64,000 nt of DNA, from assembly GCA_017165825.1 (NCBI GenBank), contig CM029367.1:29058096-29122095 (forward strand). Direction: 5' to 3'. Positions 53,824 to 61,579 of the stretch are shown here, in pieces. Position numbers and translations under genes: made by a program. How positions within the stretch are numbered: the first letter of the stretch is position 1; the number at the start of each line of letters is the position of its first letter. The notes beneath the pieces are model-generated. The model searched no databases, was not told the DNA's origin, and saw only the letters and a list, made by a program, of their open reading frames with translations. Origin of the DNA: Hepsetus odoe. Its lineage: Eukaryota; Chordata; Actinopteri; Characiformes; Hepsetidae.

Positions 53824-56800
53824 TGTGTGTGCCTGTTGGGTATGTCAACAGCACTGCTGCTCCGTAATAGACAGCCTTGAAGAGATTGGCCTGGCTCATT
53901 AGCCAGTGTGCATAGCAGAGGGAAGCATTAGGATGTTTGAGGAGCCGAAGCTCTCACAGTTTCATCAGCAGCCACTCAGTATGATGGCGAACTTTCACAT
54001 TCGAGCCCCATTACACACAAAACGCTATTGTGTCTGCTTCCAGATGTTGGCATGCCAAAAAAAGTGCCGTCATCCATCATACGAGGGCTCATTTGCTACT
54101 AATTGTAGTTTGCTTTCTGTGTCCAAGTGTGTTTTCATCTCTTTCGAGAATGAGGGAGATGTATCCATCATCTCAAAAGTTTTTTTTTTTTCCTTTTACA
54201 GTTACATAGAGAAGGACAGCAAGCTGATCTAAGAGTTTCAGAGAACACTGCTTCTGTCTATCAGGTCTGGAGAGTAGAAAGAGAGAGAAAAGGAGTGTGA
54301 GGGGTGATGTTCATGTGTTAAAAAGTTTTTAGATCAAAATTAAATCAGGAAATCTTTCTGTGTGGAATTTTCTTGATGTGTCTCTGGGTTTCCTCTGGTT
54401 GCTTAATGTTTTTCCTACGGTCCAAACACAGCAGCCTAGTGGTTAGGGAGTTGGCCCCAGGGTCGGTAGGTTGTGGGGTTGAATCCTAGACCAGTGGGTT
54501 GACTGAAGGAACCCATGAGCAAGGTACCGTTCCCATTGCTGCTCCCCATGTGCTCTAAATAGCTGCCCCCTGCTGCATGGTGTGTGTGGGTGAAACGCAG
54601 AGGAAGCGTTTCATTGTGTTTCACTGTGTGCTGTGCCGTGATTCACAATGACAAATAGTTACTTTCGCTTTAACATGCACGTCAGGTGGCTCAGAGGTAC
54701 ATTTTTTTTTTTTTTTCCTGTGATTTCCAGAAATTTTTTCTGCCTTTTGCCTTATGAACGCTGATAATCTGCACCATCACTGATCACACTGCTTGGGACA
54801 GGCAGCTCCGATATTGGAGGGATGAAATTTAAACTTAGATGATGTGTATGTGTAACCAAGCATCAGGCCAAAAAGCTGTCCTTCTATTCATCAAGCCTGG
54901 ACCTTAATTTTTTAATGGAAAATATATTACAGATACAATGCTGGACTAAAAGAGAAAAACTACAAACGCTTTCCCCAAATTCAGCCTTAGCTTAGAAGTG
55001 AGACTTTATACACTGTTAGTTAAAGTCATTGGTCATATTTAGCAGAATGCATCGTTTCATATCATTGACAAGGCAGAATCTTTCAAATCAATAGGCCCTC
55101 AGCTGAATCCAGAATTCTATAGGAGAATTTAAATAAAGACCTTCTCACCTAAACGGTGTTCCTGGTGGTGGTCTACTTCCCTGCAGACCTCTGGATCAGG
55201 AGGTCCCAGGCTCGAATCCAACCTCCAGCACTACCACCGCTGGGTCCCTGAGCAAGACCCTTAACCCTGAATTGCTCCAGGGGGACTGTCCCTGTAATTA
55301 GGACATGGAAGTTGCTCTGGATAAGAGCGTCTGCTAAATGCTGCAAATGTAAGAGTAACTGGGCATTCAGCCGGGACGGCTGGGTATAATTGTTTAAAAC
55401 AAACTCTTTTTGCATAAAAAAGCCTCTGAATACTAAACCAATCGAGCCCTTGTAAAGATCAACTGAGCTGTTAGAGGTCGTTGAAATTTTCCTGGTCTCG
55501 TTGATTTTGTCTTAAAGCTCCAGGAACCTAAATCCATGTATTCTTTCCAACGCTGGTAATGTATGGCTTGTGAATAACTTTCCAATGTTCACCAATTTAT
55601 ATTCTCTAAATGCTTCTATCATGAGGTAGGCTGCACGCTGAGCCATGAATACATAAGTGGTACCCTTACTAATCAAGACATTAATGCGGGTTGTCTCGCC
55701 TTTGCAACTTCAACGATCTGGACTCCGAGGTATTTAAAGCTTAGGAAAGAGTGAACACTAGCAAGCATTACCAGCCAACAAGCTAGCTCATCTGTCTTAT
55801 CATGTTTCCATCCATCCCACTATTTGTCAGTTCATTTCCTGAATGAACACCCAGCAGTAAAGTAAATAACCAGGCTGTGTCTGCAACATGGCCTGCATGT
55901 GTAGAGATTGTCAGTCATTTCACAATGCTTTGTTCAGTTCTGGCTTAGTTGCATTGCAGTTGTGGACACAAGGGTGTCAATCTGATCAATACTAGAACTA
56001 TGCCAAAACGGTTCTCACACATTTACATTTGCAGCATTTCGCAGATGCTCTTATCCAGACTTCCATGTCCTGATTACAGGGACAGTCCCCCTGGAGCAAT
56101 TCAGGGTTAAGGGTCTTGCTCAGGAACCCAGTGGTGGTAGTGCTAGAGGTGGGATTCGAACCTGGAACTTCTTGGGCCAAAGGTCCATAGGCAAGTATCC
56201 TACCACTAGACCACCACCACCCTATTACAAGGCCACTCAGTCCACAAGTCCACTCAGTGCTCTAAGCTGGGTTTAGTATTTAATTAATATCTGTTTTATC
56301 AGTATTCCATACTGTTTCCTGATACTTTTGAGCTCATGGCTGACTTGATTCTTCCAAGTCCAAAGTCAAGCTGATCAATGAATGGAGCTCTTTGACTGAC
56401 ATTACTGGACTCCCCATTTGTCCTTAGTCTGAAGGCTCTGGCCGAGGCTAAGCACTAGACACTCAGGTGTGAAGAAATGGAAGAGCATTCTGAGACCTAA
56501 TAAGACTCACGTCTGAGAACCCTATAACAGTGTATCTGGCTGAGAAATACCATCGGAAGCCACCACTGCACAAAACTAAATTCTCTTGTCCAGTTTGGGA
56601 ACTTTTAGAAGTTCTGCCACACACAAAAGATGGGCCTGAGTGACTGTGAGGCGTGTGTTGTTTCCACAGGCCCCAAGTCCCTAAGGAATGCAGGCGGCCC
56701 GTGGAGGCTCCAGAGATGTTAAGCAGCTCTTGTTCACGAGAGTGCAGGAACGGCATCTGCACACCGACTGGCAAATGCTGCTGCAACACTGGCTGGGAGG

Positions 56801-58067
56801 GTCCTTTCTGCATACGAGGTATTCGCTCACACACATAAAAACAAATGTATAAACAACATCAAGTTTTTAATTCATATCTACAGTATACAAAGGTATCAGG
56901 GGTCCTGTTTACCTGTAGCACTACACAGTTCAGATGAGGGATGGCCTGAAAAGTCTGTCCACTCTCATCACACCCAACCAAAATGTTTCTCTGCTACCTC
57001 CAGCTCCACCTCCTGTCTTTTTCATCAGCACCAGCATCTCCAGCCCTTTATATTATACTGGTCTCACTACTGTCCTGTAAACCTCCTCTTTCACTCTCGC
57101 TGGTACCCATCTCCTCAAGCTGTTCCCCACTCACTACAGATCACAATGTCATAAGCATTGTCTGTCTAACTTTGTCCATAAACCTGTCCATTTCCATTGC
57201 GAACAGGAATGGGCTCAGTGCTGATCCTTGATATAATCCAATCTCTACTTCAAATGTATCCATCACTCCTACTACAGACCTCACCACTGTCACACTGCCC
57301 TCAAACATATCCTGTAATACTCTGACATTCATCTCTGCCACTCCTGACTTCATCATACAAAACCACAACTCCTCTCTAGGCACCCTGTCATCTGCTTTCT
57401 CCAAGGCAACAAAGGCACAATGTAGCTCTTATTGGCCTTCTCTGTACTTCTCCATCAACACCCTCAGAGCAAACATTGCACTCTCAGCATGAAACCACAC
57501 TGCTGCTCTCTAATCATCACCTCTTTACTTAACGTAACTTCCACTACTCTTTCCCATAACTTCATGCTGTGGCTGTTCAACTTTATCTGTAGTTACTACA
57601 GCCCTGTGCATCACCCTTATTCTTGAAAAATTGGCAGCAAAAACAGACTGGCTACAAAAAAGGAAAACTCACTTTATAGCCACAATTTTAGTATTGACTA
57701 GGGACTGCCATACATGTTTAAGGCATGTCAATACATTTGAGTTTCAGGTGCACTAGAATACTTTCCTGTTTCGCTTTCTCAGGTACTCCCTGCTGCCTCT
57801 CTACTGCAATAGTTGTTTTGATTGAGTCAGAATTGTGCTTTATACCATTTTTTTGCTTTTCACTTCTCAGCCAAGTGTGAACCTGCTTGTCGCAATGGCG
57901 GGGTCTGCACTGAACCCAACAAGTGCTTCTGTAAAGAAGGCTTCTCCGGAGCCCAGTGTGAGAAAGGAGAGCGTGGCGTACAAGAGGGCAACGACAAAAA
58001 CGGCTTCTTGGATCACATCATTGACATGACCTCTTATCTGCTAGATCTCACCAGCTACATTGTATAA
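17192..58067 (+). CDS. hhip: hhip, Hedgehog-interacting protein (13 coding exons, 689 aa)
   Basis: Joined coding segments are 17192-17443, 21541-21733, 30275-30419, 33318-33519, 39286-39437, 39984-40157, 40959-41102, 41458-41579, 44104-44227, 44772-44902, 46487-46571, 56670-56818 and 57871-58067. They total 2070 nt, every junction is GT-AG and all phases agree. The product matches vertebrate HHIP from end to end: signal peptide (about 1-22), Cys-rich Frizzled/folate-receptor-like region (about 37-205), beta-propeller (about 206-575), EGF-like modules (596-622 and 627-654) and a hydrophobic tail (670-689). Family knowledge: HHIP is a secreted or surface-attached glycoprotein that binds Sonic, Indian and Desert Hedgehog and blocks access to Patched. 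Sequons at N89, N403, N432 and N446 correspond to the glycosylation sites I recall for human HHIP. The paralogues HHIPL1/2 lack this EGF pair and hydrophobic tail. The gene appears intact, with no frameshift or in-frame stop. Confidence 0.97.
17444..21540 (+). other. hhip: hhip intron 1 (4.1 kb)
   Basis: Starts GTAGGG and ends CTCCTCAG. An (AAT)n tract lies at 17475-17497. The GC-rich first kilobase grades into AT-rich unique DNA. An enhancer-like block is annotated separately at 20030-20575. Minus-strand open frames near 17069-18300 have no domain. Confidence 0.8.
20030..20575. promoter_or_regulatory. Candidate conserved enhancer in hhip intron 1
   Basis: A repeat-free block dense in homeodomain-type cores: CTAATTAAC (20042), CTAATTTG, GCTAATTT (twice), TTAATTTTT, GCGTAATTGC, CTAATTGG, and TGCAAATATGTAAAT, which is octamer-like. 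This composition is typical of vertebrate conserved non-coding elements. The call is inferred, with no alignment made. Confidence 0.35.
21541..21733 (+). CDS. hhip: hhip exon 2, residues 85-149
   Basis: The acceptor CTCCTCAG precedes IFSTNNTEC and the donor is GTAACA (exit phase 1). The exon encodes the core of the folate-receptor/Frizzled-like Cys-rich domain, with C93, C102, C105, C132, C136 and C143 and the family motif FYYTCRGH at 139-146. N89 is an N-glycosylation sequon. Confidence 0.96.
23012..23062. repeat. (CA)n microsatellite
   Basis: About 25 CA units in intron 2. Confidence 0.98.
24645..24709. repeat. (GT)n microsatellite
   Basis: About 32 GT units with one TCTG interruption, in intron 2. 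Confidence 0.98.
24766..24814. repeat. (CT)n(CA)n compound microsatellite
   Basis: A CT run passes directly into a CA run. Confidence 0.97.
25212..25285. repeat. (CA)n microsatellite
   Basis: About 36 units with one CATA interruption. Confidence 0.98.
25404..25438. repeat. (GA)n microsatellite
   Basis: About 17 GA units, the fifth simple repeat of the intron 2 cluster. Confidence 0.97.
25609..25622. promoter_or_regulatory. Palindromic pair of Gli-like sites
   Basis: TGGGTGGCCACCCA is a perfect 14-bp palindrome. Each strand presents TGGGTGGCC, one mismatch from the Gli consensus TGGGTGGTC. A regulatory role is inferred from hhip being a Hedgehog target. Confidence 0.3.
26418..26669 (+). mobile_element. 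SINE family A, intact pol III promoter
   Basis: A box TGGCCTAGTGG at 26426-26436 and B box GGTTCGATTCC at 26468-26478, then a full body and the tail GACCTCGCAATGACAAGGG. It is near-identical to the copies at 32188 and 51741, which suggests a young subfamily. Confidence 0.9.
26696..26968. mobile_element. MITE-like element with inverted ends and (TA)n core
   Basis: The left end GTGCCATTACTTTTGCACGGGG is mirrored by the right end CCCTGTGCAAAAGTGATGGCAC (two mismatches). Between them are A-runs and two TA tracts (26839-26868 and 26919-26939). The window's only ambiguous base, N at 26918, lies inside. No coding capacity. Confidence 0.6.
28655..28775 (+). mobile_element. SINE family C tail fragment
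   Basis: GCCCTGAGATGGACCGATGACC and GTCCAGGG, then GTGAGAGCTTCGATTGGCTCC, match the 3' part of the element at 47001-47340. Confidence 0.6.
30275..30419 (+). CDS. hhip: hhip exon 3, residues 149-197
   Basis: The acceptor is TTTGGTAG and the donor GTATGT (exit phase 2). The exon encodes DEFCQYYGRRDGGLCFPDF, which is strongly conserved in HHIP, with C159 and C170. The linker after SNYL is about four residues shorter than in human HHIP. Reading continues upstream and downstream of the exon without an immediate stop, so the limits are set by splice sites and by phase agreement with exons 2 and 4. Confidence 0.95.
30420..33317 (+). other. hhip: hhip intron 3 (2.9 kb)
   Basis: Starts GTATGT and ends CTCATCAG. 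It contains a SINE at 32188 and A-rich runs near 33247-33270. Otherwise single-copy-looking with no supported gene. Confidence 0.8.
32188..32454 (+). mobile_element. SINE family A, intact pol III promoter
   Basis: A box TGGCCTAGTGG at 32197-32207 and B box GGTTCGATTCC at 32239-32249. The full body ends in CTTTCACTTTCAC repeats. Very similar to the copies at 26418 and 51741. Confidence 0.9.
33318..33519 (+). CDS. hhip: hhip exon 4, residues 197-264
   Basis: The acceptor is TTACTCATCAG and the donor GTAAGA (exit phase 0). It begins with KHKHNCYCAQEV and enters the beta-propeller, with GDGSQRLFILEKEG as the first blade signature and EPFLDIHKMVQTGIK at the end. C203 and C205 are conserved. Confidence 0.96.
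34204..34242. repeat. (CA)n microsatellite
   Basis: About 19 CA units. Confidence 0.97.
35483..35652. mobile_element. Foldback (MITE-like) element
   Basis: The left end CAGTGGTTCCCAAGTATGGTCC is mirrored by GGATAAGTAACCACTG on the right, with the central CACACCTGATCCAGCTAATCAG typical of fish foldback repeats. It is related in plan to 9204-9376 but is a different family. Confidence 0.6.
39031..39054. repeat. Homopolymer G run (24 nt)
   Basis: Uninterrupted G on the + strand, about 230 bp upstream of exon 5. It is prone to quadruplex formation and to length error in assembly. Confidence 0.9.
39286..39437 (+). CDS. hhip: hhip exon 5, residues 265-315
   Basis: The acceptor is CTGACTTGCAG and the donor GTAACA (exit phase 2). 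It encodes GGDERGLLSLAFHPNYKK and NQERWAIGPHDHILRV, almost identical to human HHIP. This is propeller sequence of the glucose/sorbosone-dehydrogenase-like fold, without any implied enzyme activity. Confidence 0.97.
39984..40157 (+). CDS. hhip: hhip exon 6, residues 315-372, Hedgehog-binding loop
   Basis: The acceptor is TTCTGTCAAG and the donor GTGAAT (exit phase 2). It encodes LHRKHLGGQLLFGPDG and GDGMITLDDMEEMDGL. The acidic MEEMDG segment is the L2 loop, which inserts into the Hedgehog groove and mimics Patched. Asp370 here is the expected counterpart of human Asp383, which coordinates the zinc ion of Sonic Hedgehog. The acceptor tract is pyrimidine-poor compared with the others. Confidence 0.96.
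40603..40700 (-). mobile_element. SINE family A, 3' fragment
   Basis: Reverse copy: GAAAGTGAAAGTGACTAATTG, ATTGTGAAACACAGCAC and CTGCATTTCACCC. Confidence 0.75.
40959..41102 (+). CDS. hhip: hhip exon 7, residues 373-420
   Basis: The acceptor is GCTGCTTGCAG and the donor GTGAGA (exit phase 2). It starts SDFTGSVLRVDVDTECC, completing the Hedgehog-binding loop, and continues through FNSTNQPPE (sequon N403) to FAHGLHDPG, a propeller blade motif. C388 and C389 form an adjacent pair. Confidence 0.96.
41458..41579 (+). CDS. hhip: hhip exon 8, residues 421-461
   Basis: The acceptor is ATCCTGTCTTAG and the donor GTATGT (exit phase 1). It encodes RCAVDKLHMSTNGSLLIMC and ends GKDY. It carries N432 and N446 sequons, positions also glycosylated in mammalian HHIP. 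This is the most diverged propeller exon, although the cysteines C422 and C439 are kept. Confidence 0.94.
42058..42172 (-). mobile_element. SINE family A, partial
   Basis: CATTGTGAAACACAGCACAGC and CCGTGCAGCAGGGGGCAGC, then CAGTGGCGGGGACAGTACC, in reverse orientation. The head is missing. Confidence 0.75.
42730..42744. repeat. Poly-C tract
   Basis: A run of about 15 C, interrupted once by A further along. Confidence 0.9.
43403..43597 (-). mobile_element. SINE family B, near full length
   Basis: CATTTACAGCATTTAGTAG (reverse tail), body CTCAGGAACCCAATGGTGG, B-box complement GGGATGTGAACC and the end CCACTAGACCAGTGCCACCC. It is tRNA-derived and in reverse orientation. Confidence 0.75.
43858..44065 (-). 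mobile_element. SINE family A next to exon 9 acceptor
   Basis: A reverse copy covers tail, body and B box (GGGAACTGAACCC) and ends about 38 bp before exon 9. It therefore lies where the branch point region of intron 8 is expected. Confidence 0.8.
44104..44227 (+). CDS. hhip: hhip exon 9, residues 462-503
   Basis: The acceptor is CTTTCCATAG and the donor GTAAGT (exit phase 2). It encodes MGGFIYRGCQSRRLYGSYV, a clear HHIP propeller signature. The first third is less conserved. A SINE on the minus strand ends about 38 bp upstream of the exon. Confidence 0.95.
44772..44902 (+). CDS. hhip: hhip exon 10, residues 503-547
   Basis: The acceptor is CTTGTTTCAG and the donor GTCAGT (exit phase 1). It encodes WQEKPLCLGSSSSC and GHILGFGEDELG, the last propeller blades. 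The open frame extends well upstream into the intron, so the 5' limit comes from the AG and from phase agreement. Confidence 0.95.
45158..45290. repeat. Dispersed repeat containing CAGCCAATCAGAGCAG
   Basis: GCCACACCCATTCAC through CAGCCAATCAGAGCAG and CAGGCTCAGTAAC. Related segments occur at about 19712-19830 (GCCCCGCCCACTCA, then GGCCAATCAGAATAG) and 40735-40800 (GCCCCTCCCACTCA). Class unknown. Confidence 0.4.
46487..46571 (+). CDS. hhip: hhip exon 11, residues 547-575
   Basis: The acceptor CTTTCTCTCCCCAG has a strong polypyrimidine tract and the donor is GTATTG (exit phase 2). It encodes EVYILASSKS and SGKLYKLVDPKR, closing the beta-propeller. At 85 nt it is the smallest exon. Confidence 0.95.
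47001..47340 (+). mobile_element. SINE family C, full length (DANA/V-SINE-like plan)
   Basis: The tRNA-like head GCGGTGACACAGTGGCGCAG and CTGGGTTCACTTCCC (B box) are followed by GAGAAGTTTGCATGTTCTCCC and the tail GATGGACTGGCGACCTGTCC, then GATAGGCTCCAGC. This order is characteristic of fish SINEs with a LINE-shared tail. Confidence 0.8.
48370..48720. promoter_or_regulatory. Candidate regulatory block in intron 11
   Basis: A repeat-free segment with ACTTAATTAATTATGCAAC and CTAATTATTCC homeodomain cores, and AGGGTGGTC (48680-48688), one mismatch from the Gli consensus. Inferred from composition only. Confidence 0.3.
49484..49600 (-). mobile_element. SINE family C tail fragment
   Basis: CTTAGCCGCTTGTCCTGATTAGG, then CACCCTGGACAGGTTGCCAG, is the reverse complement of the family C tail. 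Confidence 0.65.
51741..52000 (+). mobile_element. SINE family A, intact head
   Basis: GCAGCGGTGGCCTAGTGG, GGGTTCAATTCCC (B box, one change), then the full body and GACCTCGCAATGACAAGGG. Highly similar to the copies at 26418 and 32188. Confidence 0.9.
52962..53020. repeat. (CT)n-rich simple repeat
   Basis: A CT run, then CACT and CTCTCACT units. Confidence 0.9.
53792..53822. repeat. (GT)n microsatellite
   Basis: About 15 GT units in intron 11. Confidence 0.95.
54430..54672 (+). mobile_element. SINE family A, older copy
   Basis: GCAGCCTAGTGGTTAGGG, GGGGTTGAATCC, then the body and CACAATGACAAATAG. It is more diverged than the young subgroup. Confidence 0.8.
55160..55354 (+). mobile_element. 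SINE family B, full length
   Basis: tRNA-like head with GGCTCGAATCC (B box), then CTGAGCAAGACCCTTAACCC and the tail GGATAAGAGCGTCTGCTAAATGCTG. This is the best sense-strand copy for defining the family. Confidence 0.8.
56021..56223 (-). mobile_element. SINE family B, full length, reverse
   Basis: ATTTACATTTGCAGCATTTCGCAGATGC through GGGATTCGAACCTGG (B-box complement) to CACTAGACCACCACCACC. Confidence 0.8.
56670..56818 (+). CDS. hhip: hhip exon 12, residues 575-624, EGF-like 1
   Basis: The acceptor is GTTTCCACAG and the donor GTATTC (exit phase 1). C582 is followed by an EGF-like module, C596-x3-C600-x4-C605-x5-C611, then C613 and C622, with C612 as an extra cysteine (a CCC triplet as in human). 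The motif CTPTGKCCC is diagnostic for HHIP. Confidence 0.96.
56819..57870 (+). other. hhip: hhip intron 12 (1.05 kb)
   Basis: Starts GTATTC and ends CTTCTCAG. More than half is an RTE retrotransposon relic in reverse orientation. Confidence 0.85.
56950..57610 (-). mobile_element. RTE-type LINE remnant (reverse transcriptase domain)
   Basis: The minus-strand frame includes EKADDRVPREELWFCMMKSG, a QGSALSPFLFAMEMDRFMDK segment and, upstream, remnants of the MEKYREGQ region. All are hallmarks of the RTE-clade reverse transcriptase palm. Frameshifts and loss of the FADD catalytic box make it non-functional. Same clade as the relic at 3806-4382, but a different part of the ORF and the opposite strand. 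Confidence 0.8.
57871..58067 (+). CDS. hhip: hhip exon 13, residues 625-689, EGF-like 2 and C-terminus
   Basis: The acceptor is TTTTCACTTCTCAG. It encodes a second EGF-like module with cysteines at 627, 631, 637, 643, 645 and 654, then a hydrophilic linker and the hydrophobic tail DMTSYLLDLTSYIV, identical to the mammalian C-terminus. The tail is short for a transmembrane helix; in HHIP it helps membrane association. The stop is TAA at 58065-58067. Confidence 0.97.
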
Positions 58068-60810
58068 ACGGGCAGCTATTCCAGCCCAAAGACTGTACGT
58101 TAAGGATGCGTTCAAGGGTTTGCCGTCAGAACATCCCCCCAAACTCCCCCAACCTCCAGCTGCATCCCAGCATCTGAATCACCATTTCTGCCCCTCAACC
58201 AGGCAAAGGGTATAATCAATTAATTTCAATTAATATTGGTAATGCTCCATATTTGTCTTATTCATTAAAACTGGTCACTTAGGTAAAGTCACAACCCAAA
58301 TTTGCCAAGATTCAAATTTTTTCCCCATTTTAGACGCAATGAACTCAATAGTCCCAAACTGATACAACACTGGTTCATAGATTTGTACACAGAGAAATAA
58401 AATCCAGGAGACTCTTCCATAAGCCACATGCTTTGGATCTACAAGCACTACACCAGTCACATGCACCTTTGCAGTCTTACAAAGGTTAAAGCTTACCTCA
58501 AGTCTTAAAGTTCATGACCCTTCTTCCTGTTTCTACTATGGTGAGGTCCGAAGTAAAATACACCAGTGAAAAGGACCCTCCAGATGACTCAAATCACTGG
58601 ACTTACCATCTGAGCTCACTTTGGATGTTCCTCCCCAGAACAGGACACTCATTTGGGACACACTTGTACAAGAAAGGTGCAAAAAAAATGGAATTAAAGA
58701 TATCCTAGAAAATAAGACTTGCAAGAAGTATAATAAGGCTCACCTCAGGAAATCATATGGACAGTCTTCAGGACTGAAATGTTCCACAGGCAGCCAATGA
58801 CAGCCCAGGATCCATGACCCCTACTAAAGGGTTAACCTAATAACCAGAATGGCAATAAATGTAATGTACAGAACTTCACTGTTTTCACTATTTTGGTCAG
58901 TTTCACATGTTTTTACACCTTAAGGTTTATACTCCAAGAGCAAAAGAAAACTTAGTCTGAGGAACTGATTTAAGATGCTGACAGTATGCAAAGCCATAGA
59001 GGTCATCTAATCAAATTCACTCAAACCTGTGCTATGGAGTCACTCAGATGGGACTTATTGCCAGTCTGCTTGCAGTTTGTGAAGGCTCTAGGGAGTCAAC
59101 AAGTCATTGGGGGAATCCTTCAAAGTCTAACCTGAAGATTGGTTGTATTCCATTTGTATTTTATATAAAGAAAATATGTTGAGTTGCAAATCAAGAATCA
59201 AATATGTTGAGTTGCAAATCACTTTTACTCAATTTTTTGTACACTGTTACTTTTGGAGATGATTCTTTTTAACTGGTACGCTGAGAAAATGCCCATGAGC
59301 TGTAACTCAGGGCATCAACCATGCTAATTTCCAGTATTCTTCATGACCATGCACGCTGCTTTCAGTACAAATAATGTATTATAGTACATTTCATTATCCT
59401 ATGTATCTTTTTTTGTTGTTGTTCCTGTTTAAAATTCAGCACAGAAACAAGCTGGTTTCTTATGAACCATTTCACAAAGATGTTTTGCGCTAGTTACACT
59501 GCCACATGTACAAATGATTACTTGTATTATTATTATATTATTATTATTATTAATAACAGAAATAGGTCACAGTCTGTCACTTGGTCCTTTTCATTGTCGA
59601 AGGTCCACATCTTTATTTTTTCCAAATCACTGAATGGTATTCAGTTAACATTTTCAAAAGGGAACAAGCATAGTGTTGTACATTTCTCATAGTTCTGTAC
59701 TAAGATAAGTACTACTTAGCTTTGCAAAATAATATAGTATAACTATTGTTTTGATAGAGGAGGGTTTATTTTTTTAAGTGTAATAATATATGGCAGAGGA
59801 GTGTGTTAATAGAAGCGGTTTTACATTAAGCCTATGACTTAATTCATATTGTATTATTTTCACTTATGCATACACTTACACCGTTCCCAAATGAGGTTAA
59901 AGGTAGAGATATATAAAAACATCTCGATCCCGTTTGCAGGCTTAATGTGTGGGAATCTGCCATTACAAATTTCCAGGTTCAGTCATGACAGTTGCCGGAC
60001 GCTGAGATGCTTTGCTCCATGTTATACAGTTAAAATGAGTAGAACATTTAGGTTTATCCACTTTTCGTTCAGTTTCCTGGGGGGTATAATCTTTAAAATT
60101 GGCCTAAAGACATGGAATAATGTGTAATTGTATAGTTCCAGGCTATAGGTCTTCAAAAATCAGGGACGAGACTTGTCCTTAAGGACTCTTATTGGTGTAT
60201 TACAAGCTTTAAAAAACTAAAGAGACCGACGATGCTTGGTCACCCTCGCCAAACTGATTCTATTCAATAAAATGGAATGAACTAGACTAAAACACAGCCG
60301 AATGTACTGCTACTCGAATGTTATTATTTTTTTTAATCTAGAACTTAAACGTTTATGGACACTTTGTAGCATCTAATCCCCCAAAATTACAATCACGTCT
60401 CCAACATTTGTTCCATTTCATAGTTGATCAAATGTTTCTGTATGTCGGAATCGTGCAGCGTTACTTAGCAGACTTCATTTCCTTTCTCTCTCAGCATTGC
60501 AGAGAGGGATACGTTCTCTTGGGAAATCTCCCTAACAACGATATCTTGTCTTCGATATGAAACTGATTGTCTTGGTTTCAGTAAGTGTAAGGAATCTATG
60601 CTGTAAGTCTATTCTGTAATATTAGCACTTAATGTGAAACTTGCATTGGAGCTGCTGGGAAGGTGTTGTGTGAATAGAGTAACCCTTTTTTTATTATTTC
60701 ATTATTTAAGTAGTTACACCATAAAGCTATTTAAGTTGTCTACAATGTTTGTACTGTTTCATGTGAAGAATTTGATCATGTATTGTAAATAAAGCTAGGG
60801 CTATCTCAGT
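58068..60810 (+). other. hhip: hhip 3' untranslated region (predicted)
   Basis: AT-rich sequence free of coding potential follows the stop. Early AATAAA hexamers (about 58396 and 58853) could give short forms. The last convincing signal is at 60788, in a U-rich setting. A 22-bp direct repeat lies at 59172-59193 and 59200-59221. No transposon was recognised here, unlike the flanks, which suits retained UTR function. The end is inferred, not measured. Confidence 0.55.
60788..60793 (+). promoter_or_regulatory. hhip: Probable distal polyadenylation signal AATAAA of hhip
   Basis: A canonical AATAAA lies 2.7 kb after the stop, preceded by U/G-rich sequence and followed by a T-rich stretch (about 60810-60835). 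It overlaps TGTAAATA (60784-60791), a match to the Pumilio response element. Confidence 0.55.
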
Positions 60811-61579
60811 TTCTTCCCAGAAATATCCTTGTTTATTAAAGTGTATAGCATGTTGGAAAACTTGGTGCAACTGTTAGATTTTTTTTCCTCCCCCAAGACA
60901 AACTTCACTGTTTACCCAGACCAGTGCAGAACACACAGATTAATTATGCTGTACTTTGTGTACCCAAAGGGAATGACATAACAGTTATGACGCCTTGGCT
61001 GCAACGTTGAGCCACGATTGGATGGAACTATCTGTAGCGGTTATGACGACGCTTGAGGTCTTTATGCTGTCCGGCACCTAGAGATTTATCTACTTATTAA
61101 AATAAGAGAGCAGACTCTCACTTTCCAGAATCTAGAAATATTTCAGCTTCAGGGAAAAAAAAAAAAAAAAATGGACAAATAAGTGATCATGTAGAAGCAC
61201 CTGGTTACTGTTGCCGTTCAGTGCTGGGAAGTGTCTCTTTGTTTGTATGTCATCGGCCAAATTCCTAGAGAAGACTCCCTTGCCCATCCATCCCCGCCCG
61301 GCAAGGTACAGCGAACAGAGGGACGTTGAGAAGATGCCAAGCAGGCCAGTGTGGCTGCTGGCCCAACATTTCCCAACAGTTAATCCAGAGCCAAAGCCCT
61401 AACTCGGAATGCTGACCACTAATAGAGGTGCCCACTATACACGGGCATTACAATAAACAGGCAAGATACAAACCCCTTGTAATGACCTGGATTACCTTCA
61501 CGATGCGTTTTGTCCACATGTGCATAATAAAAGCATGTTGGTTAATCCTGCAGTAGCTGAGTGAATGAACAGATTGGCT
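60811..61579. other. 3' intergenic sequence, no gene seen
   Basis: Contains an A18 run near 61154-61171. A short frame at 61211-61402 has no recognisable domain. Confidence 0.5.

Larger units (their letters stand above)
46572..56669 (+). other. hhip: hhip intron 11 (10.1 kb, largest)
   Basis: Starts GTATTG and ends TTCCACAG. It contains SINEs at 47001, 51741, 54430, 55160 and 56021, simple repeats near 52960-53020, 53275-53312 and 53792-53822, and AT-rich unique blocks (about 48370-48720 and 49200-49450). No nested gene could be supported. Confidence 0.75.

Noticed and set aside
17192..58067. Identification as HHIPL1 or HHIPL2 instead of HHIP
   Set aside because: The two C-terminal EGF modules, the CTPTGKCCC motif and the hydrophobic tail ending in YIV are specific to HHIP; the HHIP-like paralogues lack this arrangement.
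58275..58724. Additional small genes in the 3'UTR region
   Set aside because: Short frames on both strands lack domains and lie within the predicted hhip 3'UTR.
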